The translations under genes and the position numbers were made by a program. Shown here in pieces: positions 13,355-19,966 of a stretch of DNA of 24,613 nucleotides. Source of the stretch: a virus. The DNA is taken from positions 1 through 24,613 of the IMG/VR virus record IMGVR_UViG_3300042557_000821; one strand, 5' to 3'. A model generated the notes under the pieces. That model was not told the origin of the DNA. It did not search any database and saw only the letters and a program-made list of their open reading frames with translations. How positions within the stretch are numbered: the stretch's first letter is position 1; each line of letters begins with the position of its first letter.

Positions 13355-14623
13355 TTATAAAAACAACTTTTTTGATTGTTTTTCTCTGTGAAATTTAATC
13401 GCAAAACGGTGAACTTCTTCCTGGATTTTACCAAACAAAGTAAAGTTTATATCATCTTTTATGTTAAACTCGGATCCATCAATTTTATGTATGATTGATG
13501 ATTTGTGATTTGAATCTTTTGAAATTGAAATAAGGTCAACTTGGTCTAAAATTCCAAGATTTTCAAATACTTTTCTGGCAACACCTAATTGACCTTTACC
13601 ACCATCAATGATTACAAGATCCGGAAGTTTTTGTTTTTCATCAAGTAATCTTTTGAATCTACGGTTTAATACCTCATCAAATGATTGGTAGTCATCAACA
13701 CCGGTAAAACTTCTAATGATATATTTACGGTACTCTGATTTATCCGGAGTTTCATTTTTAAATCTAACTGATGCTGCAACATTTGAATCGCCCTGGTTGT
13801 GTGAGTTATCAAATGCTTCAATTGATACTGGAATGTTTTTAAGACCCAGAACATTTTTAATATCAAAAGCTTTTTTGTTATATTTCTGTAATCTTATAAC
13901 ATTCAACTTACTATCAATACTTTCCAAACTTGTAAGTTTTGATAATAAGTCTTGTGCTTTTTCAAACTCCAGATTGTCAGAGTAATACTTCATAGACTTC
14001 TTCAACTTTGTTTTAAGACTGGAAATATCAAGTGATAGAACTTTTTTCACATCACGAATAATCTCATTGTAATAAAACTTTTTGATGTTATTCACGCAAG
14101 GAGCATTACATCTTCCCAAGTGAAATTCCAAACAGGTCTTGAACTTTTCTTTTGTGATATTTTCTTCCGTTAAATCATAAGAACAACTACGAAGTTCAAA
14201 GACATCGTGAATAAGATTATAGATCTCACGACATAACATTCCGGAAGTAAAATCCAAACTTACTCTGTCGTCTTGTTTGTCTCTTACAATCTCTAGTTTT
14301 GGAAATTCTTCTTCTGTAAAGCACAAAGACCATTTTCTGGTCTTATCATCTTTTCCTTTGATGTTGAACTTTGGTTTGTATAACTTGATTAGTTCTTCTT
14401 CTAGGATAATTGCTTCTTGTTCTGATGATGTAATCTTGAACTCAACATCAACAATGTTTTCAACAAGGGTTTTTGTTTTGCCTGTATGATTTTTTTGAAA
14501 ATAAGATGAAACCCTTTTTGGTAAAAACTTGGACATACCAACATAGATGATTTGTTCTTTGTCGTTTTTGAACAAATAACAACCTGCATTTTTTGGTATG
14601 TCTTTAAGTTTTTCTAATATCAT
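13355..14623 (-). CDS. uvrC: UvrC-like excinuclease subunit without C-terminal helix-hairpin-helix
   Basis: 422 residues against about 600 in bacteria. Bacterial UvrC makes both cuts around a lesion in UvrAB-bound DNA. Here the GIY-YIG nuclease is intact (G14-C-Y, Y27-V-G, R37, E76 in EAIILEEELIKLYKPKFNI). The Cys cluster CLEFHLGRCNAPC (164-176) is followed by the UvrB-binding UVR helix pair (about 206-240) and the RNase H-like nuclease with D272 (FDNSH), the DD at 310-311 region, D340 (IIDGGKGQL) and H405 (HRFAIKFHR). All key catalytic positions appear present. The protein ends at 422 with no (HhH)2 domain, as in some short homologues. No uvrA or uvrB is in the window, so it may use host UvrAB. 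A TATCTTTG box lies 4 nt before the ATG. Confidence 0.94.
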   Translation of the reverse strand: MILEKLKDIPKNAGCYLFKNDKEQIIYVGMSKFLPKRVSSYFQKNHTGKTKTLVENIVDVEFKITSSEQEAIILEEELIKLYKPKFNIKGKDDKTRKWSLCFTEEEFPKLEIVRDKQDDRVSLDFTSGMLCREIYNLIHDVFELRSCSYDLTEENITKEKFKTCLEFHLGRCNAPCVNNIKKFYYNEIIRDVKKVLSLDISSLKTKLKKSMKYYSDNLEFEKAQDLLSKLTSLESIDSKLNVIRLQKYNKKAFDIKNVLGLKNIPVSIEAFDNSHNQGDSNVAASVRFKNETPDKSEYRKYIIRSFTGVDDYQSFDEVLNRRFKRLLDEKQKLPDLVIIDGGKGQLGVARKVFENLGILDQVDLISISKDSNHKSSIIHKIDGSEFNIKDDINFTLFGKIQEEVHRFAIKFHREKQSKKLFL

Positions 14624-14627
14624 TTAA

Positions 14628-14635
14628 CAAAGATA
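14628..14635 (-). promoter_or_regulatory. Possible -7 box (TATCTTTG) before uvrC
   Basis: TATCTTTG at 14635-14628 fits the Bacteroidetes -7 consensus and is 4 nt before the uvrC ATG. It overlaps the upstream gene's stop. The nearest TTTG (14654-14651) is 15 nt above it, shorter than the usual 19-21, so this is weaker than the boxes at 15863, 19371 and 21208. It would yield a nearly leaderless mRNA. Confidence 0.4.
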
Positions 14636-14866
14636 CTAAAAAATATCTTCCAAAGTGTCTGTATCACAAAATATTGTTCCACAATTTTTACAGGCCATAA
14701 TTTCAAATGGTTTGACTTTGTATGTATCAGTTCTTCTCATTGTTTCAAATACTACTTTACCTGTGTATTGACAATTTGGACATTCAATAGTTTCTGTTCT
14801 TGAGATTTCTTCAGATTGTTCTTCATTTAAGTTTTCTTGTTCTTCTGGTGTGTTTAATTCTTCCAT
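14636..14866 (-). CDS. Zinc-ribbon small protein
   Basis: 76 residues. A very acidic N-terminal tail (1-22) is followed by a zinc ribbon: C29-x2-C32 (ECPNCQYTG) and C59-x2-C62 (ACKNCGTIF), with an additional C67. The domain probably binds one zinc and mediates contact with DNA, RNA or RNA polymerase. An acidic tail on a zinc ribbon is seen in transcription modulators, but no family is identifiable. An A-rich leader precedes it. Confidence 0.8.
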   Translation of the reverse strand: MEELNTPEEQENLNEEQSEEISRTETIECPNCQYTGKVVFETMRRTDTYKVKPFEIMACKNCGTIFCDTDTLEDIF

Positions 14867-14888
14867 TTTTTATTTTTATTTTAGTTTA

Positions 14889-15095
14889 TTAAAACATTAA
14901 ACCGACTAGTAAACCAATACCAAATCCGGCTAACATTAAAAGACCTGCTAGAGCTATAATATATTTTTTGAGTTTACCAAACTGAAAAATGTCAGTTGGT
15001 TTCGGAACTAGGTTTTTATAAGCGTTTGGTTGTAGATTATTCATCATCTCATTGAGATTCTTCATCATGTTTGGGTCAAACATATTTTTATTCAT
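14889..15095 (-). CDS. Small tail-anchored membrane protein
   Basis: 68 residues. The N-terminal 40 are Met/Asn-rich and polar (MNKNMFDPNMMKNLNEMM...). Residues about 44-67 form one Gly-rich membrane helix (IIALAGLLMLAGFGIGLLVG) ending at the C-terminus. The N-terminus should be cytoplasmic, preceded by the basic KLKK. One-helix tail-anchored phage proteins may act in lysis timing, superinfection control or membrane tethering; the sequence does not decide. Confidence 0.8.
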   Translation of the reverse strand: MNKNMFDPNMMKNLNEMMNNLQPNAYKNLVPKPTDIFQFGKLKKYIIALAGLLMLAGFGIGLLVGLMF

Positions 15096-15096
15096 A

Positions 15097-15324
15097 TCAA
15101 TTATTTATTACAATGTTATTTTGTATTAGATCTCTTCTTTTAAAATCTATTTTGGTTTTTAAGTCAACAATAAACGGTAAAGATAACATACCATCATAAT
15201 CTTCTTTTTTCATTTGATTTTTAAAATTTTCAATCAACTTTTCACAAGTTACCAATTGATCCCATGTGTTGGAAGATTTAATAATATTTTCAATCCACTT
15301 TTTAATTTGATATTTTTCTGTCAT
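15097..15324 (-). CDS. Small helical protein, paralogue of 15631-15858
   Basis: 75 residues. IKKWIENIIKSSNTWDQLV..EKLIENFKNQMKK lines up with the product of 15631-15858 (VSNWIEKIIDSCETIEQTF..KRLIRNFRKQLMK), and both end with a KRRDL/KRRELL helix. The two copies flank a zinc-binding protein. I recall this helix type from other Flavobacterium phages. It overlaps the upstream stop by 23 nt. Function unknown. Confidence 0.82.
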   Translation of the reverse strand: MTEKYQIKKWIENIIKSSNTWDQLVTCEKLIENFKNQMKKEDYDGMLSLPFIVDLKTKIDFKRRDLIQNNIVINN

Positions 15325-15628
15325 TTTTTATTATTTTATAATTGTTCAACTTTAACCATTCTAAAAAATCAAGCGCTGTCCATTTATCTGGATCCAGTTC
15401 ACCTAATGGTCCGTCTCCGAACTGATCAATAAATCCTTGTAAATAATCTTGTTCAATTTCAAACCCACCTTCTTCACTTTTAATTATTTTAGTTCTAACC
15501 ATTTCAATAGCACAAGGTTCACACTGAACGGACCTTTTATCTCCGTGAAATTGTTCTTTACAGGTTACGCATTTACACATATAGTCACCAGGCGCAAAAC
15601 CACCGATTGGGTATTTTATTTCTTCCAT
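15302..15628 (-). CDS. Cys-rich zinc-binding phage protein
   Basis: 108 residues. The N-terminal 40 contain GDYMCKCVTCKEQFHGDKRS and QCEPCA: Cys at 18, 20, 23, 36 and 39, a small zinc-finger layout that I recall in many Bacteroidetes-infecting phages. The rest has an acidic DYLQGFIDQFGDGPLGELDP stretch and a helix ALDFLEWLKLNN. It probably binds nucleic acid or protein through the zinc finger. It lies between two paralogous helical genes. Confidence 0.82.
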   Translation of the reverse strand: MEEIKYPIGGFAPGDYMCKCVTCKEQFHGDKRSVQCEPCAIEMVRTKIIKSEEGGFEIEQDYLQGFIDQFGDGPLGELDPDKWTALDFLEWLKLNNYKIIKNDRKISN

Positions 15629-15630
15629 TA

Positions 15631-15858
15631 TTATTTTAATAATTCTCTTCTTTTATTTTCTATACTCTCTTCAAGTGGCCAAATTACATCATATTGATAT
15701 GTATTCCAATATTTATCTGGAGTATTTTTCATCAATTGTTTTCTAAAGTTTCTAATTAATCTCTTAGCGGTAAATGTTTGTTCTATTGTTTCACAAGAAT
15801 CAATTATCTTTTCAATCCAGTTTGATACGTCTCCGTAGTGTGTGCTTCTATTTTCCAT
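15631..15858 (-). CDS. Small helical protein, paralogue of 15097-15324
   Basis: 75 residues: NWIEKIIDSCETIEQTFTA, KRLIRNFRKQLMK, PLEESIENKRRELLK. It matches the product of 15097-15324 along its length. It is the first gene after a terminator and has a good promoter with the -7 box 4 nt before the ATG, so it heads the transcript that may run through the zinc-binding genes to uvrC. Function unknown. Confidence 0.83.
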   Translation of the reverse strand: MENRSTHYGDVSNWIEKIIDSCETIEQTFTAKRLIRNFRKQLMKNTPDKYWNTYQYDVIWPLEESIENKRRELLK

Positions 15859-15862
15859 AAGT

Positions 15863-15894
15863 CAAAGATACAAAACTTTTTTTAAAAAAACAAA
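15863..15894 (-). promoter_or_regulatory. Bacteroidetes-type promoter TTTG-N20-TATCTTTG
   Basis: On the minus strand TTTG (15894-15891), a 20-nt spacer of mainly T and A, then TATCTTTG (15870-15863). This fits the Bacteroidetes primary-sigma consensus (-33 TTTG, -7 TAnnTTTG). Only ACTT separates the -7 box from the ATG at 15858, so the transcript would start at or next to the start codon. The -33 box begins inside the T-run of the preceding terminator. Confidence 0.75.
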
Positions 15895-15917
15895 CCCCAA
15901 CTTTTAGAATTGGGGTT
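15882..15917 (-). terminator. Rho-independent terminator after the SPFH operon
   Basis: Minus strand: stem AACCCCAA (15917-15910) and TTGGGGTT (15900-15893), 9-nt loop, followed by TGTTTTTTT. It begins 5 nt after the stop at 15923 and closes the 19355-15923 transcript. Confidence 0.9.
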
Positions 15918-15922
15918 AAATA

Positions 15923-16174
15923 TTATTTCTCAATAGGTTTGACCATCTTTATATTGACGGTTGGTGTGTCCATCCATTGTCCGTTACACATTTTTATGGT
16001 ACTCATTCCACTTTCATATGATAATACCTGTGTTGCTTCAATTTGTGATCCGTCATTTAATATTACTAACTCATCACAAACTTTATCATTTTGGATTGAG
16101 ATGTACACAAACCAACTAAATAATACAGATGTTAATATTATAAATAAAATTATAAAACTAAAATTTCTTATCAT
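15923..16174 (-). CDS. Small N-terminally anchored membrane protein
   Basis: 83 residues. One hydrophobic segment (about 5-27, FSFIILFIILTSVLFSWFVY) near the N-terminus, followed by a soluble 55-residue domain with two cysteines (C33, C63) and a beta pattern (ATQVLSYESGMSTIKMCNGQW). The Arg3 before the helix suggests an outside C-terminal domain, where the Cys pair could form a disulfide. It follows the SPFH gene by 1 nt and is the last gene of its operon. Possibly a partner of the SPFH protein. Confidence 0.78.
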   Translation of the reverse strand: MIRNFSFIILFIILTSVLFSWFVYISIQNDKVCDELVILNDGSQIEATQVLSYESGMSTIKMCNGQWMDTPTVNIKMVKPIEK

Positions 16175-16175
16175 A

Positions 16176-17123
16176 TTATTTAATGTTTAAAAATGTTCCT
16201 GATCCACCCGCAACTGTTGTAGGAAGTTTTCCGTCCCAACTTTGTGCTTTCAAATATTCAACATAAAGAGGAGTTATTTCTTTTTGTTTTAATTTCATTG
16301 CCAAGGCCAAAGCTTGTGCGTCAATTATAACTTTTGCCGAATCACCACGGGCAATCGCGATTTTTTCTTGAGCTTCAGCTTCAGCAACTAACTTACGTTG
16401 TGTTGCAGCTTGTGCTTCCTGGACTGCTTTTGTTTTACCTTCAATTGCCTTTTGAAGAGACTCTGGCGGTGTGATATTAGTTCTTAACTGTGATACTTCA
16501 AACCATTTAGATAATCTTTTATTACACTCAGCAACAATTGCAGCTTCAAATTCTTCACGTTTATTAAAAATTGCATCTACCTCCCACTTATTGGCCACGT
16601 CATTCACTGAACTAACAATCGCATTCATTAACCATCCTTGTTCAATTTGTTTTATATCCAATCTCAAGTTCTCAAACATATTCCCGATTGCTGTTGGTTT
16701 AAGTGAGTAGTTAAAACTTGGTTTAATTGTTGCTGCGAACCCACCTTTTGTAATTACAGTTTGATCCTTGTATTCAATATGTTGTTGGAATGTTGGAAAC
16801 TCTAACATCTGTTCAGTCCAGGTATTATACATTACCCAACCAGTTTTATATTCATAACTTGATACACCTCGTTTGTCTCCAGTCAAATTAACTTTGATTC
16901 CAACGTGTCCTGCATCAACTCTTTCAAGTGCGAATGGTTGAATACTAGAAATTACAATGCCTAACACAAAGATACCAATTGGTTTGAGTATCCACATTGT
17001 GTTAAACATTTGTTTACTATCGCCCCATCTGTCTGTTCCTGTTACATACATTCGGTCTCTTGTTGTAAATACCACAAACCCGGCAATTACCAATCCTAAA
17101 ATAAAAATTAAAGTACTAATCAT
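16176..17123 (-). CDS. SPFH / prohibitin-like (Band 7) membrane protein
   Basis: 315 residues. Two hydrophobic segments (about 3-20 and 44-62) are followed by an SPFH domain (about 65-225: ALERVDAGHVGIKVNL, TVITKGGFAATIKPSFNYSL, VNDVANKWEVDAIFNKREEF). A long Ala/Glu/Lys coiled coil comes next (225-285, AEAEAQEKIAIARGDSAK), then a short C-terminal tail. The family builds ring or cage oligomers on membranes. Bacterial HflK/HflC control FtsH proteolysis, and others organise membrane microdomains. A phage copy could protect phage or envelope proteins from FtsH, or form a membrane scaffold. Flanked by small membrane genes (overlap of 8 nt upstream, 1 nt gap downstream). Domain call firm, role inferred. 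Confidence 0.92.
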   Translation of the reverse strand: MISTLIFILGLVIAGFVVFTTRDRMYVTGTDRWGDSKQMFNTMWILKPIGIFVLGIVISSIQPFALERVDAGHVGIKVNLTGDKRGVSSYEYKTGWVMYNTWTEQMLEFPTFQQHIEYKDQTVITKGGFAATIKPSFNYSLKPTAIGNMFENLRLDIKQIEQGWLMNAIVSSVNDVANKWEVDAIFNKREEFEAAIVAECNKRLSKWFEVSQLRTNITPPESLQKAIEGKTKAVQEAQAATQRKLVAEAEAQEKIAIARGDSAKVIIDAQALALAMKLKQKEITPLYVEYLKAQSWDGKLPTTVAGGSGTFLNIK

Positions 17124-17322
17124 TTTTTTCTTCTTTTTTGTTAAATAATTTTATTGTTTCGTTTATTACATACATAAGGACCCCAACCAACCCAACGAAA
17201 CTTAACAGTTGGAGGAACCCGTTTACTTCTCTGCTGACGATGTATTCGCCAAACATTGTTCCGATTGCGATGAAGCCTAACCACATCAAAAAAACTTTAA
17301 AAAACTTCATTTTATTTTCCAT
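17116..17322 (-). CDS. Two-helix small membrane protein
   Basis: 68 residues: helix 1 about 8-26 (FKVFLMWLGFIAIGTMFG), helix 2 about 36-57 (FLQLLSFVGLVGVLMYVI), with a charged tail KKEEKND. Both ends likely lie in the cytoplasm. It precedes the SPFH gene with an 8-nt overlap and may be its partner. Size and shape also fit a holin, but no endolysin is near. No homologue recognised. Confidence 0.8.
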   Translation of the reverse strand: MENKMKFFKVFLMWLGFIAIGTMFGEYIVSREVNGFLQLLSFVGLVGVLMYVINETIKLFNKKEEKND

Positions 17323-17324
17323 AT

Positions 17325-17696
17325 TTAATCATTTATAAAAACACAATTCTTAAACTCATAAACTTGTCCGGATCTTGAAGATATTACATCCAATTCAATA
17401 CTATATCCGATAATGTTTAATTTTTCCGCCTTAAAGTTTTTACCTATTCCTATTGCTTTTAAATCAAATGGTGGATCAAATACAATCCCCTGTCTATATG
17501 ATATCCTTTTAACAGTATCGGTCCAAGTTGATAATCCGTATTTTCCTTTATACCTAAACTTTCTACCAACAAATCTTGGAATATCAAAACTTTCATCTTC
17601 AACATCTTTTGATAGTGGATTTTTCTCACCTGTTAATTCTTCGTAATACGGATTAAGTTCTCCTGTGTATGGGTCGTGTGTTGGTATATTATTCAT
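17325..17696 (-). CDS. Conserved phage hypothetical protein (NPYYEELTGEKNPL motif)
   Basis: 123 residues from the ATG at 17696, which overlaps the previous stop by 8 nt (ATGAATAA); the frame extends upstream only to a TTG. The N-terminus has THDPYTGELNPYYEELTGEK, a motif I recall at the start of small uncharacterised proteins in large phages. The middle and C-terminus are beta-rich (GRKFRYKGKYGLSTWTD, IIGYSIELDVISS). Unknown function. Confidence 0.82.
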   Translation of the reverse strand: MNNIPTHDPYTGELNPYYEELTGEKNPLSKDVEDESFDIPRFVGRKFRYKGKYGLSTWTDTVKRISYRQGIVFDPPFDLKAIGIGKNFKAEKLNIIGYSIELDVISSRSGQVYEFKNCVFIND

Positions 17697-17874
17697 TATA
17701 AAGTCTATATAAACTTTCAGCAACTAATTTTAATCTTTTCTCAAGTTCGTTAACTTTTTTTCTATCTTCATCAGATATTTCAAAATTCTTTTGTTTAATA
17801 TCTGAAATTTCATTGATGATTTTTGTGTGCATTGTCATCAACTTTCCTTGTAATTCTCTTTTGTCTTGTGCCAT
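17689..17874 (-). CDS. Short coiled-coil protein
   Basis: 61 residues, almost entirely helical: MAQDKRELQGKLMTMHTKII, then a KKVNELEKRLKLVAESLYRL heptad pattern. Probably a dimeric coiled coil. It sits between two hypothetical genes with a 3-nt gap upstream and an 8-nt overlap downstream. Confidence 0.8.
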   Translation of the reverse strand: MAQDKRELQGKLMTMHTKIINEISDIKQKNFEISDEDRKKVNELEKRLKLVAESLYRLYNE

Positions 17875-17877
17875 ATC

Positions 17878-18129
17878 TTATTTTTTTACAATAGCTTTTG
17901 TGAGCTGGTTTATCAGTCCTTGGACTTCTCCGAAATTATTGAACCGGATTTGTGGATCGGTATTAAAAACCTCAACATACCAATTGTCTTCTTTTATTTC
18001 TTCATTTGTTGGTGTGATAAATGTCAACCCATCAACAATATCAAGGGCATAGTAATACGAATCATCTTCATCGTGTTCTTTAATTTCTTCACTTTTAAAA
18101 CCTAAAAGTATTAATTCTCTTTCTGTCAT
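17878..18129 (-). CDS. Small hypothetical protein related to the MKNIH-family core
   Basis: 83 residues from the ATG at 18129, one base after the previous stop; upstream extension uses TTG. It starts MTERELILLGFKSEEIKEHD and contains TPTNEEIKEDNWYVEVFNT, which resembles the TSNEEIKEGDWC segment of the MKNIH family. The C-terminus LINQLTKAIVKK is helical. It may be a short relative of that family. Function unknown. Confidence 0.8.
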   Translation of the reverse strand: MTERELILLGFKSEEIKEHDEDDSYYYALDIVDGLTFITPTNEEIKEDNWYVEVFNTDPQIRFNNFGEVQGLINQLTKAIVKK

Positions 18130-18130
18130 A

Positions 18131-18394
18131 TTATTTTGTTTCAACAATGTTATAAGTTCCTTCAATTACCCCATAAGATGATTCTTCCTGAAACTGGTAT
18201 GTTTCAGCAACATCACTAGAATCCATAGGTCTTGTTAAGTACCAGACTTGAGTTTCTTTCCAAGTCACTGTAACTAACTTTCTTCCTTTAGGTAGGTTGA
18301 TTGTTCCTTTTCCACCCCAAGTTTTTACTCTTTCGTTCTCCGTACAAGATGTTATCATAACACCCATTAAAACCGTTAAAAATACTTTTTTCAT
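18131..18394 (-). CDS. Putative lipoprotein 1
   Basis: 87 residues. Signal peptide with lipobox: MKKVFLTVLMGVMITSC, Cys17 as the likely lipidated residue. The mature part has KGTINLPKGRKLVTVTWKET, WYLTRP and an EESSYGVIEGTYNI end, a beta-rich protein I recall from Flavobacterium genomes and phages. It would be attached to a membrane facing the periplasm or the cell surface. It is first read after the lipoprotein gene at 18391-18639 (4-nt overlap) and forms a block of three. Surface exclusion of other phages is one possibility. Confidence 0.82.
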   Translation of the reverse strand: MKKVFLTVLMGVMITSCTENERVKTWGGKGTINLPKGRKLVTVTWKETQVWYLTRPMDSSDVAETYQFQEESSYGVIEGTYNIVETK

Positions 18395-18639
18395 TTTATT
18401 AATTTTACTTTTATTATTTCACCTTTTCTATTTGTCTTATATTTCATTCTAAACGTGTCAACTAATATTGCGTTTTGTTCTTTCAGATACAAACAATTCC
18501 ATTCACAACTATCATGATGGTATAAATGTACATGTATTTCTTTTAATTTACCACACCTCAAATAGGTTATATCTTTGTAATTCCAATTTGAACAACTGGA
18601 TAATACCAACAATACAAGTATAAGGATTTTATTTATCAT
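18391..18639 (-). CDS. Putative lipoprotein 2
   Basis: 82 residues from the ATG at 18639 (the frame extends two codons to a TTG overlapping the previous stop). Signal peptide INKILILVLLVLSSC with lipobox LSSC (Cys16). The mature part contains CGKLKEIHVHLYHHDSCEWNC, giving three further Cys and four His, perhaps a metal site or disulfides. The C-terminus is basic. No family recognised. It overlaps the next lipoprotein gene by 4 nt. Confidence 0.78.
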   Translation of the reverse strand: MINKILILVLLVLSSCSNWNYKDITYLRCGKLKEIHVHLYHHDSCEWNCLYLKEQNAILVDTFRMKYKTNRKGEIIKVKLIK

Positions 18640-18641
18640 AA

Positions 18642-18857
18642 TCAATTAGTTTGTTTAATTACGTATGGAGGACTAATTCTTACTTCACTACTATCGCTAT
18701 TAAAGTAGTATACCGTATCACCATCAAAACTAATTGTGTCTGTGTACCAGATTGCTGGATGTGGTCCTTCTTTAGTTTCAACAGTTCCTTCTATCTTATA
18801 TTTGTATTCAGTCTGAGTACAAGAAGTTAAAAATAATAATGCTAATAATTTTTTCAT
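18642..18857 (-). CDS. Putative lipoprotein 3
   Basis: 71 residues. Signal peptide MKKLLALLFLTSC with the lipobox LTSC, Cys13. The mature part is beta-rich: YKYKIEGTVET, IWYTDTISFDGDTVYYFNSD, EVRISPPYVI. This resembles small Flavobacterium lipoproteins that I recall with the ending PPY.I. Membrane-attached, extracytoplasmic. It overlaps the two-helix gene upstream as ATGA and is followed by lipoprotein 2 after 2 nt. Confidence 0.82.
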   Translation of the reverse strand: MKKLLALLFLTSCTQTEYKYKIEGTVETKEGPHPAIWYTDTISFDGDTVYYFNSDSSEVRISPPYVIKQTN

Positions 18858-19120
18858 ATATCTCTTGATGTTAATTCGTTTAATATTTCTTCAACTTTTA
18901 GTTCACATTCTTTTATTTTTTTTGTGTGTAAAATGTATATCCCAATAATTAAAACCCAAAAAATAACAAAAAATAAAACAGTTGTAAGGTTAAAAATTAA
19001 AAGAATAGACTGTATAATACCCAAAATTGAAATTACAATCTGTGACCAGCAATGTGTATCCATTTTACGAACTTCAATGTATGCCATATCAATTAATTCA
19101 CTATCCGTTAGATTCTTCAT
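18854..19120 (-). CDS. Two-helix membrane protein with charged ends
   Basis: 88 residues. A polar N-terminus MKNLTDSELIDMAYIEVRK, two hydrophobic helices (about 27-45 and 47-64, IVISILGIIQSILLIF and VLFFVIFWVLIIGIYI), and a charged C-terminal helix KECELKVEEILNELTS. It overlaps the upstream gene by 20 nt. Function unknown; the operon context is envelope related. Confidence 0.78.
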   Translation of the reverse strand: MKNLTDSELIDMAYIEVRKMDTHCWSQIVISILGIIQSILLIFNLTTVLFFVIFWVLIIGIYILHTKKIKECELKVEEILNELTSRDI

Positions 19121-19355
19121 TTTTATTTTCTTTTGTGATTTTTTTGTGTTTAGTATAAAATTTCATCAATATCCCAATTAACTCTGGAATATTATCAAAG
19201 GCCCATCTTTCTGTTTCTATAACATAGAAATCACCACCACCACCATCTTGAGTTTTAATTGTAAGATATTGTTCTTCACTACTACAACAATCTGCTTCTT
19301 GTGTGAAAGTCATCTGTAGTTCTTGATTTAAAAGATATGTTTTCTTATCTGTCAT
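19101..19355 (-). CDS. Conserved phage hypothetical protein (DGGGG-x-ETERWAF motif)
   Basis: 84 residues. A CC pair at 23-24 is followed by EEQYLTIKTQDGGGGDFYVI and ETERWAFDNIPELIGILM, a combination I recall in short phage proteins; the C-terminus is very basic (KHKKITKENK). It heads the envelope operon and has a promoter immediately upstream. Function unknown. Confidence 0.83.
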   Translation of the reverse strand: MTDKKTYLLNQELQMTFTQEADCCSSEEQYLTIKTQDGGGGDFYVIETERWAFDNIPELIGILMKFYTKHKKITKENKNEESNG

Positions 19356-19370
19356 GGTTTATTCTTTAGA

Positions 19371-19401
19371 CAAATATAATTCTTTTTTTTTGATTACACA
19401 A
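19371..19401 (-). promoter_or_regulatory. Bacteroidetes-type promoter TTG-N20-TATATTTG
   Basis: Minus strand: TTG (19401-19399), 20-nt spacer, TATATTTG (19378-19371), then 15 nt to the ATG at 19355. This fits the -33/-7 consensus of the Bacteroidetes primary sigma factor and would drive the operon down to the terminator at 15882-15917. Confidence 0.72.
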
Positions 19402-19457
19402 GTTTTATAATAATTTCCTAAGTAAAACAATTTAAATGTTTTTGTAAGTCCGAGTGT

Positions 19458-19664
19458 TTAATCCCGTGTAGATCCAACGAGTTCGTCTTTGAATAGTTCT
19501 TTTGTAAAAATGTTGTTCTTTGGGTCGTGTTCACCAAGATTGTATCCGGTAAAGGTACCATCATCAAAAGCAAACTTAACCATTAAAAAACCAAGTTCTG
19601 ACACATAGATCTTATCTAGCTTACCAACTCCTTTTGGTGTTTCAATTAAAACTTCTTTTATCAT
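19458..19664 (-). CDS. Conserved phage hypothetical protein (TPKGVGKLDKIYVSELGFL)
   Basis: 68 residues, beta-rich: IETPKGVGKLDKIYVSELGF, MVKFAFDDGTFTGYNLGEHD, NNIFTKELF. I recall short phage proteins with this exact order of motifs. Perhaps a small SH3-like fold. Its start overlaps the upstream stop as ATGA. It is the last gene of the 21202-19458 run. Unknown function. Confidence 0.82.
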   Translation of the reverse strand: MIKEVLIETPKGVGKLDKIYVSELGFLMVKFAFDDGTFTGYNLGEHDPKNNIFTKELFKDELVGSTRD

Positions 19665-19966
19665 ATCACGTAAGTTATAACACCATTTTCTTCAACTACT
19701 TCTAAAACCCCATCATTTTCTGAAAGTTTTTCTAATTGATCTGGAGTTAAATTCACACTATCTGGTCCTTGAAACACTTTAAATGGTTGTGTTAATTTTA
19801 ATCTTGAATCTGTAATCAAATTCAAAGTCATTTCATTTTCGCATTCAACCAAAGTTGGGTATTGTCCTCCAACTGTAACAATTACCTTATCACCAACATT
19901 AATTTCATCAAGAGATGCTAGGTATGGTTTTTCATCAACGATGAATAATTTTACTTTCTTTGTCAT
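19661..19966 (-). CDS. Small beta-rich hypothetical protein
   Basis: 101 residues. VKLFIVDEKPYLASLDEINV, GDKVIVTVGGQYPTLVEC, then a helical segment TPDQLEKLSENDG and a final strand pair. No membrane or catalytic motif. Coupled by 4-nt overlaps to the genes on both sides. Confidence 0.8.
   Translation of the reverse strand: MTKKVKLFIVDEKPYLASLDEINVGDKVIVTVGGQYPTLVECENEMTLNLITDSRLKLTQPFKVFQGPDSVNLTPDQLEKLSENDGVLEVVEENGVITYVI

Noticed and set aside
13666-13866. Extra frames within uvrC (also 13716-13985, 14277-14489, 14401-14589)
   Set aside because: All overlap clearly conserved UvrC domains and have no protein-like motifs.
19402-19457. Weak AAAACA/TGTTTT hairpin after the gene ending at 19458 as a terminator
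   Set aside because: Six A-T-rich pairs with a 7-nt loop and no T-run; not enough for a call.
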